Source: Saxidomus purpurata (taxonomy: Eukaryota > Mollusca > Bivalvia > Venerida > Veneridae). Taken from it: a stretch of DNA of 64,000 nucleotides. Shown piece after piece: positions 24,764 through 36,124 of the stretch (within the stretch, counting starts at the first letter, position 1; each line of letters starts with the position of its first letter). Location of the stretch: the NCBI GenBank assembly GCA_022818135.1, contig JAFMSR010000003.1, forward strand, positions 30,329,962-30,393,961, in the 5' to 3' direction. A program made the translations under genes and the position numbers. The notes under the pieces were generated by a model, which was given only the letters and a program-made list of their open reading frames with translations, did not search any database and was not told the DNA's origin.

Positions 24764-24853
24764 TTATGTAGATTTACGACTCAAAAATGACTCAATACTC
24801 TCGTCAAAATTTTGCATGAGAGTTTTTTGCACCGGTGATTTCGTGCCTGTGCA
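24764..24853 (-). pseudogene. Detached 3' end of an FMO gene copy
   Basis: On the minus strand this reads TGTKSP...[12 protein letters not shown] then a stop at 24766-24764, nearly the same as the C-terminus of the intact FMO at 21130-23736. Similarity runs on through the 3' flank to about 24714. Upstream it stops abruptly at about 24853, where a GC-rich insert begins; no other FMO exon follows. It is the remnant of a tandem FMO duplication or a fragment moved with the neighbouring insert. Confidence 0.85.
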
Positions 24854-25081
24854 CGTGTTGTATTATGGTGATAATGTGCCGAGCGACAAAGCGCCAAATA
24901 GCCAATCCTTCAATTTGAGCCGAGCGACAATGTGACATCGCGACAACACGCCGCACGACAACGCGCCGTTTGGCGTGCTTCGCTAGCGACAGGACGACAA
25001 GACGACAGTGCGACAACGCGCCGTTTGGCGTTTTGTCGTGTTGTCGCTGGCGACGCACAAAAGTGTACCAAATCAGCCACC
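24854..25081. mobile_element. GC-rich foldback-like insert with GCGACAAC and CGCCGTTTGGCG motifs
   Basis: Unlike its AT-rich surroundings, this stretch is packed with GCGACAAC-type words in both orientations and two copies of CGCCGTTTGGCG (a 4-bp-stem hairpin) at about 24963 and 25019. Partial inverted symmetry (AGCGACAAC against GTTGTCGCT) suggests a non-autonomous DNA element. It joins the truncated propeller gene copy A on one side to the FMO tail fragment on the other. No target-site duplication is visible. Confidence 0.5.
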
Positions 25082-26642
25082 ATAAAACACAGTCCAGCTG
25101 TCATTGGAATACCAATCCTTGACGGTACTATCTCTGCCAGATATCGTCCATCAGATGAAATTTGCACAACGTTTTCGGAGTCATATCCAGAAACAAACAC
25201 GTTACCGAGTCCATCTGTACAAAAATCAAAAGCACCAGTTTGAGGACGGTCACAAAATTTCCAAATAACCTCGGCGTTTTTATCCATTTTGATTAGTCCC
25301 TCAAGCTGGTCTGTAACATATATTGCATTCCCATCGTGACTCCCTACAATAGAACGATTCCAAGAAAAAATGTCCTGGCTATTTACTTTGTTCAAAATGT
25401 CCCCTTCCATGTTATAAACAAACAAGTGTCTATACTCGCCATCAGTTATATAAATATTGTCAGAAATAACCCAGACGCCTACAGAGATATGATCCATCTT
25501 AAGTGTACGGGTCAGTGTAAGCTTTCCAGGGGTAGAAACAGACTGCAATTAGACAGTGCAACAAGAACCTCGGTTTCGTTTACCTTACAGACCGAATGGA
25601 ATGTCGTAGGAAGTTTGACGGTATTTCGTATTTCATATGTGTCAGTGTTTATTTGTTTCAAAACTGAGTTTCCACAATCAGCTATCAGTATCTCACCACA
25701 ATCAAGCATACACATTGACCACACAGTACATTTTCCTTCATCATCTTGTGTTTTTATGCTAAATGTTTCTATTGCTGTTAACTGATACAATGGCTCCCGT
25801 TTTGTGGTAGGTAAACGGTTCTTGGTCGCTGCGTTCTTTTCTTCAGCTTGTTTTTGCTTGTAGTTGACATTATAGCGTGGCCTGTTCGGGAAATAATGCT
25901 TAAATTTTAGAATAGCATTAAATCATAAACTAATCAATAGATAAAGGCAAATGCTTTTATGAGTGTATATTGCACAGTTATTACGTGTATGCACCTCGTG
26001 TTTAATGGAAGGCAAACCGTTACTTTTATAAGGGATCGTAGAATTCATGTATCATGCAAGATTCATTGAGAAGCACATTTTATAACAAGAATTTTCCAGA
26101 GAACACCTAAACTGCCTGCTGAAAGAAAGAATTTAGAAGGGGAAAACTCCTTAATGCAATTCATGAAACTTGGCCCTCTAGAGCCCAAATGTTACACAGA
26201 TGCAACATCACACTGAATGTCCACCCACAATTCAAATATTGCTTGTTTACTTTTCAATGGATGCTTGTATTTTAATATGCGGTTGCCTGGTATAAGCAAC
26301 ATCTAAGACGAGTTTTAATGGCAATTTACTTTCGTTCGATGTACACCTGCCATTTGTACCCAAACTGCATGTAAATATAGTTGATATCAATAACTACAAA
26401 AAGCTGATTTTAATTTGACTTATTTGTTAGTACAATTTAGTAATCAGGTCATACCGTAAACAATAACCGTATAGAGACATGGATTAATTTCATGAAACAT
26501 ACCTTCTGACTTTATTTGAATTCGATTTATTGACGTTACGTTCTTTTGGTTTTACTCTCTTCTTCATTGGCGAGGAAGAGCTATCTTTTTCTTTTTCGAC
26601 AGCTTTCAGCATAGAGCGAGTTAATCGCCGTTCAGTGTCCAT
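25082..26642 (-). pseudogene. Beta-propeller gene copy A: frameshifted and 3'-truncated
   Basis: Exon 1 (26642-26503, 140 nt) begins MDTERRLTRSMLKAVEKEK and ends at a normal donor. Exon 2 starts at about 25883 after an AACAG acceptor and runs like copies B and C (MLDCGEILIADCGNSVLKQI). Compared with them, about 7 nt are missing near 25545-25555, which shifts the frame and gives a stop soon after. Past the shift, the old reading frame continues as the later blades (NAIYVTDQLEGLIKMDKN, NVFVSGYDSENVVQISSDG) up to GLCF at about 25084. There the last blade is replaced by the GC-rich insert, with foreign sequence to a stop at 24910. Two independent lesions make it a pseudogene, unless the first is an assembly error and the fusion end is tolerated. 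Confidence 0.8.
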
Positions 26643-26699
26643 GGTTTGTCATCCAACAACTATAGGACTATTCACACACTCTTGATAAATTTTATCCAG

Positions 26700-26800
26700 T
26701 ATCAAATCTGTCAAGGTCATGCTAATATTTATCGATATGCGGGACACATGGTAAGTATCTGTTGAACATTGTGGAATGATCGGATAAAAAGTTACCTTTC
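26700..26800 (-). promoter_or_regulatory. Conserved upstream block of propeller copy A
   Basis: TCAAGGTCA at 26711-26719 and ATCGATA at 26731-26737 lie 70-95 bp before the start codon, followed by a TTGAACATTGTGG word. The same order recurs before copies A', B and C. TCAAGGTCA matches the known monomer site of ERR/SF-1-type nuclear receptors; use here is inference. Confidence 0.45.
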
Positions 26801-27289
26801 CGTGCACATAGCAGTAAGAGCCCCTTGTGGCATGATTTTTTATGCATATTGCAATAAGAACACGGTGTTAATTTCATATAATATTAGATGTCTTTCATAG
26901 TTATAGTATGTTTATGAAGTTTTGAACAGTTCAGTCAATCATGTCCAATATTTTGTTTATATTTAAAAAAAAATCTTGTGAAAATTCACTGCATTTACCG
27001 TTGCTGTAGCGTGTTATTTTAACCTAGTTAGACTTCAGACTGATTCTGTGCATAAAAATAAAAATAAAAAATGAAAGTCTTTACAGATTAAAAGACGCAT
27101 TTTAATTTTTCTTAATTGTATTAATATTTAGAAATTATTTATATGGTAAGCGAGGATGGGCAATTAAGGAATGATATAAAATTAAGTGAATTAAATAACG
27201 GAACGCCTACCCGATTTCCGGCTCAGTTAAAGTAATTTATTGTATTATTAACAGTAAGTCGGCAAATATAAAAAACTTTGTATCGTTTC

Positions 27290-27449
27290 ACTATATAAAT
27301 AATATGTTTTTGAGGACACAAAGATGAGCATATAGCATCACAATTCTAAACTGCCGGGTAACCATCTCGGGAGGGGCAGTTGGAGTATGGAGCTACACTC
27401 CGTGTTTGATGACCGTGGATATATTGAGGAAAAGGACTTGGGAATATAA
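27290..27449 (+). other. Candidate first exon with TATA box, duplicated at 33100
   Basis: A TATATAAAT run at 27292-27300 is followed 87 bp on by an ATG at 27387 with a 20-codon frame, MELHSVFDDRGYIEEKDLGI, ending at 27449. The segmental copy at 33100-33180 keeps the frame; of five clear codon differences three are synonymous (CAC/CAT, TCC/TCT, GGA/GGT). This hints at constraint, but the frame is short and no downstream exon was found. Confidence 0.3.
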
Positions 27450-27877
27450 TTCTTAGTTTTTAAATATCATTCTGAGTATTGACAATTTCTGGCTGATTGA
27501 AATATTAGTCAAATGTACAAAGAAGTTATATTTACTTCCAGCAAGCTTTTATCCTTCTTATCACAGATTAACAAATTTTGAAAATTTTGTTACGAAAACT
27601 ACAAGTATCTGTTTTATGTGTTTTCTGTATCAAGTTCGTGAGGTACGTTTTAAAAATGAAAACAGGTAAGTTTGTTTCGTAAAACAAGTCTTCAATATAT
27701 CATTATCTATAATAAAAGTTACATAATAAAGATACCAAACATATACAGTTTCTGTGAAATACGTAAATGATCTCGTTAGTGCAAAATGTACATGTAGTAA
27801 CAAGTCCTAAACAGACAACTCATACAAAAGCATTTGTTCCAGTTGAACGTAACTCACTGCTTGAAATCATGTAAAAT

Positions 27878-29134
27878 TTATTTGAAACAATACACAGAGA
27901 CCTCATCGCAATTGTATCCTGTCACAAAAAGTTTTGATTTCTGACGGTCAAAACACAAACCAGCTGTCTTTTGAATACAAATCCTAGACGGTACAATCTC
28001 TCCAAGACATTGTCCATCAGATGAAATTTGCACAACGTTGTTGGAGTCATACCCAGAAACTAACACGCTACCAAGTCCATCTGTACCAACACCAAATGAT
28101 GCACCACTGAGTGAATCTTTGCATTTCCAGATAACCTCGCCGTTTTTATCCATTTTGATCAGTCCTTCATCCCTGTCAGTAACATATATTGCATTCCCGT
28201 CGTCACTTTCTGCAATAAAACGATTCCAGGAAAAAATATCCTGGCCGTCAACTTTCTTCAAAATGGTCCCTTCCATGTCATACACAAACAGTTGCCTACT
28301 CGCACCACTAGTAATATAGATATTGTCAGAAATAACACAGACACCCAAACAGGTGTGATTCATCTTTAGTGTACGTGTCGGCACAAGCTTGTTCAGGGTA
28401 GAAACAAATTGCAGACTGTTGTTAGACAGTGCTACAATAGCCTCTGTTCCATTGACTTTACAGACAGAATATGGAGTTGTTTGCAATTTTAAGGTATTTC
28501 GTATTTTGTACGTGTCGCCATTTATCTGTTTCAATACTGGATTTCCGCTATCAGCTATCAGTATATCACCAGAGTCAATCAAGCACATTGACCATATCAT
28601 ACATGTACCTTTATCAGAAGGCGATTTAATACTGAATGTTTCTCTTGTTGTAAACTGATATAATATATCCTTTTTTGAAGTTAATAAACGTTGTTTGGGC
28701 GATGTGTTCTGTCCTTTAGCCTTTACCTGCTTGAAGTTGATTTTTTTGTGTGATCTGTTCAGAAAAATGATGTTAATGTTATATCCATTTTACTTGAGTA
28801 TATTACTACATTGACAAATCAATACTAAACAAAGACGTTATTGTCTGATTAAATAAAGTTGATGTCAATTAAGAGAACACGATATGATATCAGTCCTGAC
28901 TGAATTACATTTATTGCTAGAATTAAAATGCAGTATTTAACCCTTGATATTAAGAAAGAGTAAATTATGAACTTTAGGTCACTACTACACGTACCTTTTA
29001 GCCTTGTTTGATGTAGATTTCTTGGCTTCACTTGATGTTGATTTTAATTTCTTCTTCGGCGGAGAACAAGAGCTATCACTTTCTTCTTGTAAAGCTGTCA
29101 GCTTAGAGCGCGTTAATCGTTTTTCTGTCTCCAT
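27878..29134 (-). CDS. Beta-propeller (NHL-like) protein, copy B, intact
   Basis: Two exons, 29134-28995 (140 nt) and 28754-27878 (877 nt), code 338 residues with a GT/AG intron. Residues 1 to about 85 are charged and low-complexity with a nuclear-signal-like PPKKKLK; there is no RING or B-box. The rest is a series of about six blade-like repeats with the pattern (hydrophobic)-ILIADSGN-(x)LKQI, IYITSGASRQLFVYD, AIYVTDRDEGLIKMD, VLVSGYDSNNVVQIS, LFVTGYNCDEVSVYCFK. This resembles the C-terminal propellers of mollusc TRIM-like and NHL proteins, which bind protein or RNA. The stop codon overlaps an AATAAA (27877-27882). It stands beside copy A on the same strand. The fold is a reasonable inference; the partner and role are unknown. 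Confidence 0.82.
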
Positions 29135-29179
29135 TTTTTATGTTCCAAATATCTATACAATGATGTTCCGCATAAAAAA

Positions 29180-29285
29180 TATCAACCAAGGTCACATTTA
29201 TCTTAATCGATTTATGCGTTAGCGCACGGGAAATTACTGTTATACATTGTGGCATTATCGAGAAGGAGTTATCTTTCATGCATAT
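29180..29285 (-). promoter_or_regulatory. Conserved upstream block of propeller copy B
   Basis: AAGGTCA at 29188-29194, then AATCGAT, then ATACATTGTGGCATTATCGAG lies 50-130 bp before the start codon, in the same order as before copies A and C. Intervening sequence is less alike. Confidence 0.45.
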
Positions 29286-29309
29286 AGCACGAAGAACCCT
29301 CATAAGAAG

Positions 29310-31725
29310 AATTTAAAATGAAATTATGCATAGCGCATTAAATAAACTGAACACACTACTGTACATAAATTATAGATCTTTTAATCCTGTTTTAAATATT
29401 GTCATTTGCTGCAGTGTAAAATAAAGGCATTGAAAAAAAATTAAAATATTATCGTAAGTTAATTCTTTTGCAGTAAAGATTCCACACAAAATCAAAAAGT
29501 GAAACCCCATTACAGAGAAATAGAAAGAATATATCACGGTCAATCGATTTTAGATTTCTAATACAAGTGTATGTTTAATTTAAATGCTTTGAAATGATTG
29601 GGGTTTTAAGGTTATTTGTACACGTATTATGTTTTGAAGAGTTTCAAGTTTAAATAGAATATATATGTTTCTGGATTTAAAAAAATGAAAAGCTTCTTTA
29701 TTAATCTTAAATATATCATCTGCCCACCAGTACTAATCTAGTACTGGTCTACTCAGGAATGATGGATAGGTAAATTGCCCACCTGTAAACAACTGAAGGG
29801 CGTTAAACCTTGAACAAAGAAAAACGTTCTTTAAGCACTGGACAAGAACCAGTTCATATATAATTCAGTCGCCAGCGCTTCCCCGTGTTGGTAAGGTCAG
29901 ACCGTTACTTATGAAAAAAAAATCAAAATAATTCGACATAATATTTCTTAAAATAAGTGATGACTTTACGGGTAAAATTCTAATATACATAACTTAAACA
30001 TGAACATAGCTTCGGTGCGAGTCTTGTAAAACTCAATACACACTTGTGAAAAGCATTTCCACAATTTAAGAGGTTTGCCAATATTCTGTATATAATTACT
30101 ACCTTGATTAACCTGGTGACATATAGGCCCAATGGGCCGGGTGCTGTATTTGTCAGTTGTATATATGTACTTGTATAATTTGTTATTCTATGCACATGTC
30201 ACAATAATAAACAATATCTATCTATCTATATGCGCTTGCAAAATTACAACTTGATAATAGAACACAGTTCACGTTTTCGATAGTAGTATGGGTTTTTAGG
30301 CTGTTAGTGACGAATTGGGCAGGGTTAAATTCACAAATTAGAGGGAAGATGCAGATCCAAGTGCATGGTTTTGAATGAAAAAATTAATACATGCTATATA
30401 TGCATTTTCATTGTCAAGTATTGAGATTTAGTGATTAAATGAAAGTGAAACCAATGACATTGACCGTGCAGTAGTGACGCAATGGCTGCCAAGTACAAAA
30501 GCATGTCTGTCTAGAATTAGCCGGGAATGTAAGTGTCATTTTGACAGGAGCCTTTGGAGATTTGAAATTTTGAAAAACAATATGGAATATTTGTATCATT
30601 GAGCTTGTTTTCTTGATTTACAGTGTTTCAAGAGTCGGAAACAGTGTAGCAGTTGGTTCCATCAGCGTAGAAGAATTTTCAGTTGTAGTGTAAACATTAG
30701 CAAAGTGTGTTATTTTGTCGTCAGATTTCGCGATATCGGAAAACACAGAATGCTGAGCTGGTGGATGAAGGTTTTGGTTTCGGACTGAAATTACTGGCAT
30801 TTTTTATTGAGTCACACATGATCATGCTAAAAATGTACTACATTTGTTTCAGGTTTATGAATACAGTGTTTGGGTTGTGGTTTTGAAAGTTGCTGAGTCT
30901 AGTGTTGTGTGAAAAGCCAAGAAAACTCCATACTGCCTCCTTTAGGTATGACTACACTTAATCTTTTTCCATAGACTTACTATATAACATTTAAGCACGG
31001 CCCGCATACCAAAACATTCGTTGAGTAGTTACACCCCAATAAATCTGTAGAACCATCTTAGTCACACCCAAAAATGCCCTTTTTATATACATAATGTGAT
31101 ACTTTATAGCCGAAAATTGCACCAGCAGGACATCATTCCCTCGTCTGTAGGATTTTTGTTTACATTCTGTCAAAAAATTCAATATTTTCAGAAAGCCATA
31201 GAACACCGTAAAATTAATCAGAAAATTAATAAACTATTTTTTTGTTATGCTCAACCATTGTACTTTCGATTTTAATTCTAGAAAACTTTAGTGCTACTAA
31301 TCATTTTAAACCAATCAGAGACCACAGATATCTAATAGGTCCGCAAGTTCCCTACACAAATTGGCTGGTTCCAAGTCCCACCGATTTAGTGAAGTCATAC
31401 CTTATGGGTCTTCTGTCCGGAAAGTACCGTCCGTATGGGATATAAGATCTATCTTTATACAAACAAAAAATGTTAACCATGATGCAAGAAATTCCTGGTC
31501 AAGTGACTGGAACATGTTCTGTAAACAACATATTCTGTCAGTGGAAGCGCAAGAATACCTCTAGTCACTTTCGTTTTAGCTGACACTTCAGATTTGGTCA
31601 TAGCAATAATATGGATTAAAATCATATGCAGCGGGTCCTTTTAACGACTGAACATCAACTAAAAGACAATCTGCCATGAAACTAGCTCTTAAACACGGAG
31701 AAAATGGCACTATATCTTAATAGGG
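29310..31725. other. Intergenic DNA between propeller copies B and A'
   Basis: AT-rich, without an exon I can support. A 60-codon minus-strand frame at 30618-30800 has no recognisable motif. Confidence 0.5.
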
Positions 31726-32042
31726 ACTACATTTATTGCTGTTAACTGATACAATAGCTCTATTTTTGTGGTAGACAAACGGTTCTTGGTCGCTACCTTC
31801 TTTTCTTCAGCTTGTATTTGCTTGTAGTTGACATTACAGCTTCAAACAATGCTTAAATTATTTTGAAAACATTTTTCATATAGAATAGCATTTAATCATA
31901 AACAATCAATAAATTAAGGCAAATGTTTTACGTTCTTTTTGTTTTACTCTCTTCTTCGTGGGCGAGGAAGAGCTATCTTTTTGTTTTTCGACAGCTTTCA
32001 GTATAGAGCGAGTAAATCGTCATTCGATGTACGTGGTTTGTC
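31726..32042 (-). pseudogene. 5' remnant of a propeller gene (A'), duplicate of copy A
   Basis: 31730-31830 matches the start of exon 2 of copy A (LTAI... and the KQ/KN-rich stretch), and 31930-32042 matches exon 1. The copy A start codon ATG reads ACG here, and the propeller part is missing. Similarity continues into the upstream flank, including AAAGTCA and ATCGATA near 32105-32130. It is a dead fragment. Confidence 0.82.
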
Positions 32043-33099
32043 ATCCAACAACCAAGGAGTATTCACACAATGTTGATAAATTTTATCCAGTTTCTAATCT
32101 ATCAAAGTCATGTTAATATTTATCGATATGCGGGGCACATGGTAAGTTATATTGAACATTGTGGTATGATCGGATGAAAAAGTTACCTTTCCGTGCACAA
32201 TTAGAGCCCCTTGTGGCATGATGTTTTATGCATAATTCAATAAGAACTCCGTGTTAACTTCACATAGCATTAAATATATTTAAAAGTTAAAGTATATATA
32301 TTTGTATGAAGTTTTGAACAGTTCAATCAATCACGTCCAATATATTTGTTTATATTTTAAAAAATTTCTTGTGAAAATTCACTGCATTTACCGTTGCTGT
32401 AGCATGTTATTTTAACATAGTGAGACTTCAGACTGATTCTGTGCATAAACATAAAAATCAAAATGTGAAGTTCATATTGTCAATTTGTTTTTGTAAAGGA
32501 AAAACATGAATATACGTAATTTGAAGTGAACAGGTTAAAGCAGAATATAGTAATTGAGTTTTGTGGTGAAAAACATTTTTTACAAAGTCAAGACATCTGT
32601 TCTCATTGCACTGTGATAGTGATGAAAACATTAAGAATGAAAAATGCTATTAATTTGTTTTCATAAATAATTAGTGACTGTCATGACAACAGGTCTCTTT
32701 GTAACTCTTCGCTTTTACAGTGTTCGTTCCAAGCCTCCCTGTTAGAAAAACATACACCTCTAGTCTGTGGTCCCCAAGTAAGGAATTATATAAATTATAT
32801 AAATTATATAAAGTTAACTGAAATGGATTAAACAACAGAACGCTTACACAGTTCCAGGTCAGTTAACGTAAATCTATTGTAGTGTTAACAGTAAATGGGG
32901 ATGTCTGCAAATACAAACAACTAATATCGTTTCACTTTATAAAGTATAATTATGAAGAGTAGCATATTGCATCACAATTACATTCACTTCGCCTCTAATT
33001 AACCGTAGTCATGAATCTGTTTTGGAGTAACAAAAGAGCAGCATAAAGCATCTCGGTTCTAAACAGCCAGGTTACCGTCTAGAGAGGGGCAAAGGGATT

Positions 33100-33180
33100 A
33101 TGGAGCTACATTCTGTGTTTGATGACGGTGGTTATATGGAGGAAAAGGACTTTGCCGTTTGTGCGTATTTGATAGGTTAG
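33100..33180 (+). other. Second copy of the MELHSVFDD frame
   Basis: ATG at 33100, 26 codons, MELHSVFDDGGYMEEKDFAV..., stop TAG 33178-33180. A donor-like GATAG|GTTAGG at 33170-33180 overlaps the stop. See 27290-27449. Confidence 0.3.
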
Positions 33181-33354
33181 GAATCTAAGGTCTTTTTCTT
33201 TAAATATCACTCTGAGTATTGAATATTTCTGGTTGATTTTAGTCAAGTGTACAAAGAAGCAAACTTTTTTTACTAAATAGTCCATATAATTAGACTAGAG
33301 AAAGCCCGAAAAAGTGAATTATAAAATTGGTAACAATATAGTAGTTCCGAGGTG

Positions 33355-33357
<3 letters not shown>

Positions 33358-33399
<42 letters not shown>
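33358..33399. repeat. (GA)n microsatellite
   Basis: About 20 GA dinucleotides in a row. Confidence 0.95.
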
Positions 33400-33401
<2 letters not shown>

Positions 33402-33479
33402 TCTTAAAGCATTGCAACATTTTTCAAAAAGCTGATCTAACCGATAATGACACCGCATGTTTGGTGTTCAACCCGTTTA

Positions 33480-34120
33480 CAGTTGGACGCTATGCTTCCC
33501 TCTTTGATTGTGTCTGACGGAAGAGGGGGAGGACTCTGTGATGGGCAGTTTTTAAATCCCACTGGGACGAAACTGTTTTGATTTCTGTCCTCTGGCCTGT
33601 TTCGTCGGGCCCTTAAGGGTGTTTCTCTTGGTGCTCTGCCTTCTGCAAAGGCATTGAGTACATACGTTTTTTGGTTCTCAAGGTTTGCTTTTTATATATT
33701 TATACACGAGCATTTTTGTGTTTTACATACCATGCCTTTTGTTTCCATTGCGTGTGTTAGAGATTCACCTAGCAGGGATTACTTTTATTTACACTGTCCT
33801 GTGACTTTGGAACATGGTGGGGGGTAAGAGTGAGGTTGGGTGCGCACCATAAACCGGTTTAAGCTCCCCAGTGGTGTTTTTGCCACTGACCGTTCCAAGG
33901 CGGTGCCCCACTGTGTTCCTTTAATTGTTCGTTTTGTCCTCGTGTGTTTGCTTTGTATGCTAGTGTGTGTTGGTAGTGTATATGTGTGTGTGTACATGAT
34001 TGTGTGTGTGTGTCGTGTGTGTGTGCGTGTGTGTGTGTGTGTGTGGTGTGCACTTCTGGGTGCTTTGGGGCTCGTTTTGGGGAGGCTGCGTTTTTGGTAC
34101 GTGGCATTCCCTGTTTGATA
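33480..34120. repeat. GC-richer block with a (TG)n microsatellite
   Basis: This block is richer in G and C than its flanks and holds GCGCACC...AAACCGGTTTAAGC, CCAGTGG and GCCACTG words in mirrored order near 33840-33910, then TG repeats at about 33965-34050. It may be an inserted repeat; its limits are unclear and no protein is supported. Confidence 0.45.
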
Positions 34121-34760
34121 TTATTTTTGTTTTTTTGACTATATATGGCTTAAACCTTTACGTTAAGTAATAATGCTTCCAAATATTATATTATTTATTT
34201 TGAAGTTATCTAATTTGACACCAGTACTTCTTTAATACCCTACTACCAATTAGGTAAATTTCAAGATAAAATAAATGACTACATCGAACAAACTTTAACA
34301 GTAAAATGTTCTGTTGAAACTCTAGGTACTTACGACAATGAAGAGAACTCGAGGAATTCTTGAATCCATGTGCTATTCTAACGGACAAATCATGTGAAGT
34401 TAGTAAAGATGGTCTATTGAAACTCGAAAGCGTATTTTTTTAATTGTAGTCCAAATATATACACATGAAATACTCATAAAACACTACAATTCACCAAAGC
34501 AAGCACAGATGAAGACATAGGAAACTGAAGTTAATAGATACAAAATGTTCAAATGATATATATATATTGCTATGGCAAATATATCACTATCTATGCAAAA
34601 ATGTTACTTACTAGAGATATCATTTACAAACGGCTGTTCTGCAAAATTCGTTAGTGCAAACATACATGTCGTAGCAAGTCCTAAGCAGGCAACTCATACA
34701 AAATCATGTGTTGCTTTACATGTAAAAGTGATTCATTACTTGTAATCATATAAAAAACAT

Positions 34761-36003
34761 CTATTTGAAACAGTATACAGAGACCTCATCGCAAGTGTAT
34801 CCTGCCACAAAAAGTTTTGATTTCTGACGATCAAAACACAAGCCAGCAGTACTTGGAATACAAATCCTTGACGGTACAATCTCTCCAAGACATTGTCCAT
34901 CAGAGGAAATTTGCACAACGTTGTTGGAGGCATACCCAGAAACAAACACGTTTCCAAGTCCATCCGTACCAACCCCAAATGCACCAATGAGTGAATTTTT
35001 ACATTTCCAGATAACCTCGCCGTTTTTATCCATTTTGATCAGTCCTTCATCCTTGTCAGTAATATATATTGCATTCCCGTCGTCACTTTCTACAATAAAG
35101 CGGTTCCAGGAAAAAATGTTCTGGCCTTCGACTTTTTTCAAAATGGTCCCTTCCATGTCATACACAAACAGTTGCCTACCCGCACCACTAGTAATATAAA
35201 TACTGTCAGAAATAACACAGACACCCAAACAGGTGTGATACATCTTTAGTGTACGTGTCGGCACAAGCTTGTTCAGGGTAGAAACAAATTGCAGACTGTC
35301 GTTAGACAGTGCTACAATAGCCTCTGTTCCATTGACTTTACAGACAGAATATGGAGTTGTTTGCAACTTTAAGGTATTTCGTATTTTGTACGTGTCGCCA
35401 TTTATTTGTTTCAATACTGGATTTCCGCTATCAGCTATCAGTATATCACCAGAGTCAAGCATGCACATTGACCATATTGTACATTTAGTTTGATCAGAAG
35501 GCGATTTAATACTGAATGTTTCTCTTGTTGTTAACTGATATAAGATATCATGTTCTGAAGTAGATAAACGTTGCTTCGGCGATGTTTTCTTTTCTTTAGC
35601 CTTGGTCTGCTTGAAGTTGACATTCTTTTGTGAACTGTTTCAAAAAATAATGTTCCGGTTATATCCATTTTATTTGTTAAATATTTGTTTAGTATAATAC
35701 AACACTTACAAATCAATATTGTCAAAACAAATACGTTTTTGTCTGTTTGAATTAAGTAGACGTCAATAAAGAGAACACGATATGATTTAAGTCATGGCTG
35801 AATTACATTTATTGGTATAAGTTAAAGAGTAAATTATAAACTTAAGGTCACTACTACACGTACCTTTTAGCCTTGTTTGATGTAGATTTCTTGGCTTCAC
35901 TTGGTGTTGATTTTAATTTCTTCTTCGGCGGAGAACAAGAGCTATCACTTTCTTTTTGAATAGCTTTCGACTTAGAGCGAGTTAATCGTCTTCCTGTCTC
36001 CAT
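34761..36003 (-). CDS. Beta-propeller (NHL-like) protein, copy C, intact
   Basis: Exons 36003-35864 (140 nt) and 35634-34761 (874 nt) code 337 residues, one fewer than copy B (a single codon in the SFGVG/FGVG region). The N-terminus METGRRLTRSKSKAIQKE and the PPKKKLK signal match copy B, as do all blades (ILIADSGNPVLKQINGDTY, IYITSGAGRQLFVYDMEG, NVFVSGYASNNVVQISSDG). The identity with B is very high in exon 2 and in the 3' flank, so the duplication is recent or the copies are kept alike by gene conversion. Both reading frames are clean. It ends in TAG where B has TAA. Confidence 0.82.
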
Positions 36004-36018
36004 GTTTTGTCGTCTAAA

Positions 36019-36120
36019 ATAAAAAAGCACATTTAATTACACACGGTTGTCTTTCATATCATGTTCCGCATAAAAAAGCACATTTAATTACACACGGTTG
36101 TCTTTCATATCATGTTCCGC
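36019..36120. repeat. Perfect 51-bp tandem duplication just upstream of copy C
   Basis: ATAAAAAAGCACATTTAATT... repeats exactly at 36019 and 36070 within 20-120 bp of the copy C start codon. The unit ends in CATGTTCCGC, a word also seen before copy B and at 36285. Confidence 0.9.
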
Positions 36121-36124
36121 ATCA

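Larger units (their letters stand above)
31726..33190. repeat. Segmental duplicate of 25760-27450
   Basis: The order exon-2 start, exon 1, upstream block, CACTGCATTTACCGTTGCTG word, TATA-like run and MELHSVFDD frame is the same in both segments, with some deletions and insertions. With the likeness of copies B and C it implies duplication of an A-B pair into an A'-C pair. Confidence 0.8.

Noticed and set aside
24910..25081. Arg/Ala-rich C-terminus of the propeller copy A frame as a new domain
   Set aside because: It is the GC-rich insert read in frame; no other copy has it.
28038..28319. Plus-strand frames opposite the propeller exons (also at 34921, 35269 and 40264)
   Set aside because: They are antisense shadows of conserved coding exons and share their similarity only for that reason.
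30618..30800. 60-codon minus-strand frame as a gene
   Set aside because: The composition is unremarkable and there is no supporting signal or duplicate.
33785..34118. Val/Cys-rich and Thr/His-rich frames over the TG microsatellite
   Set aside because: They are direct translations of the dinucleotide repeat.
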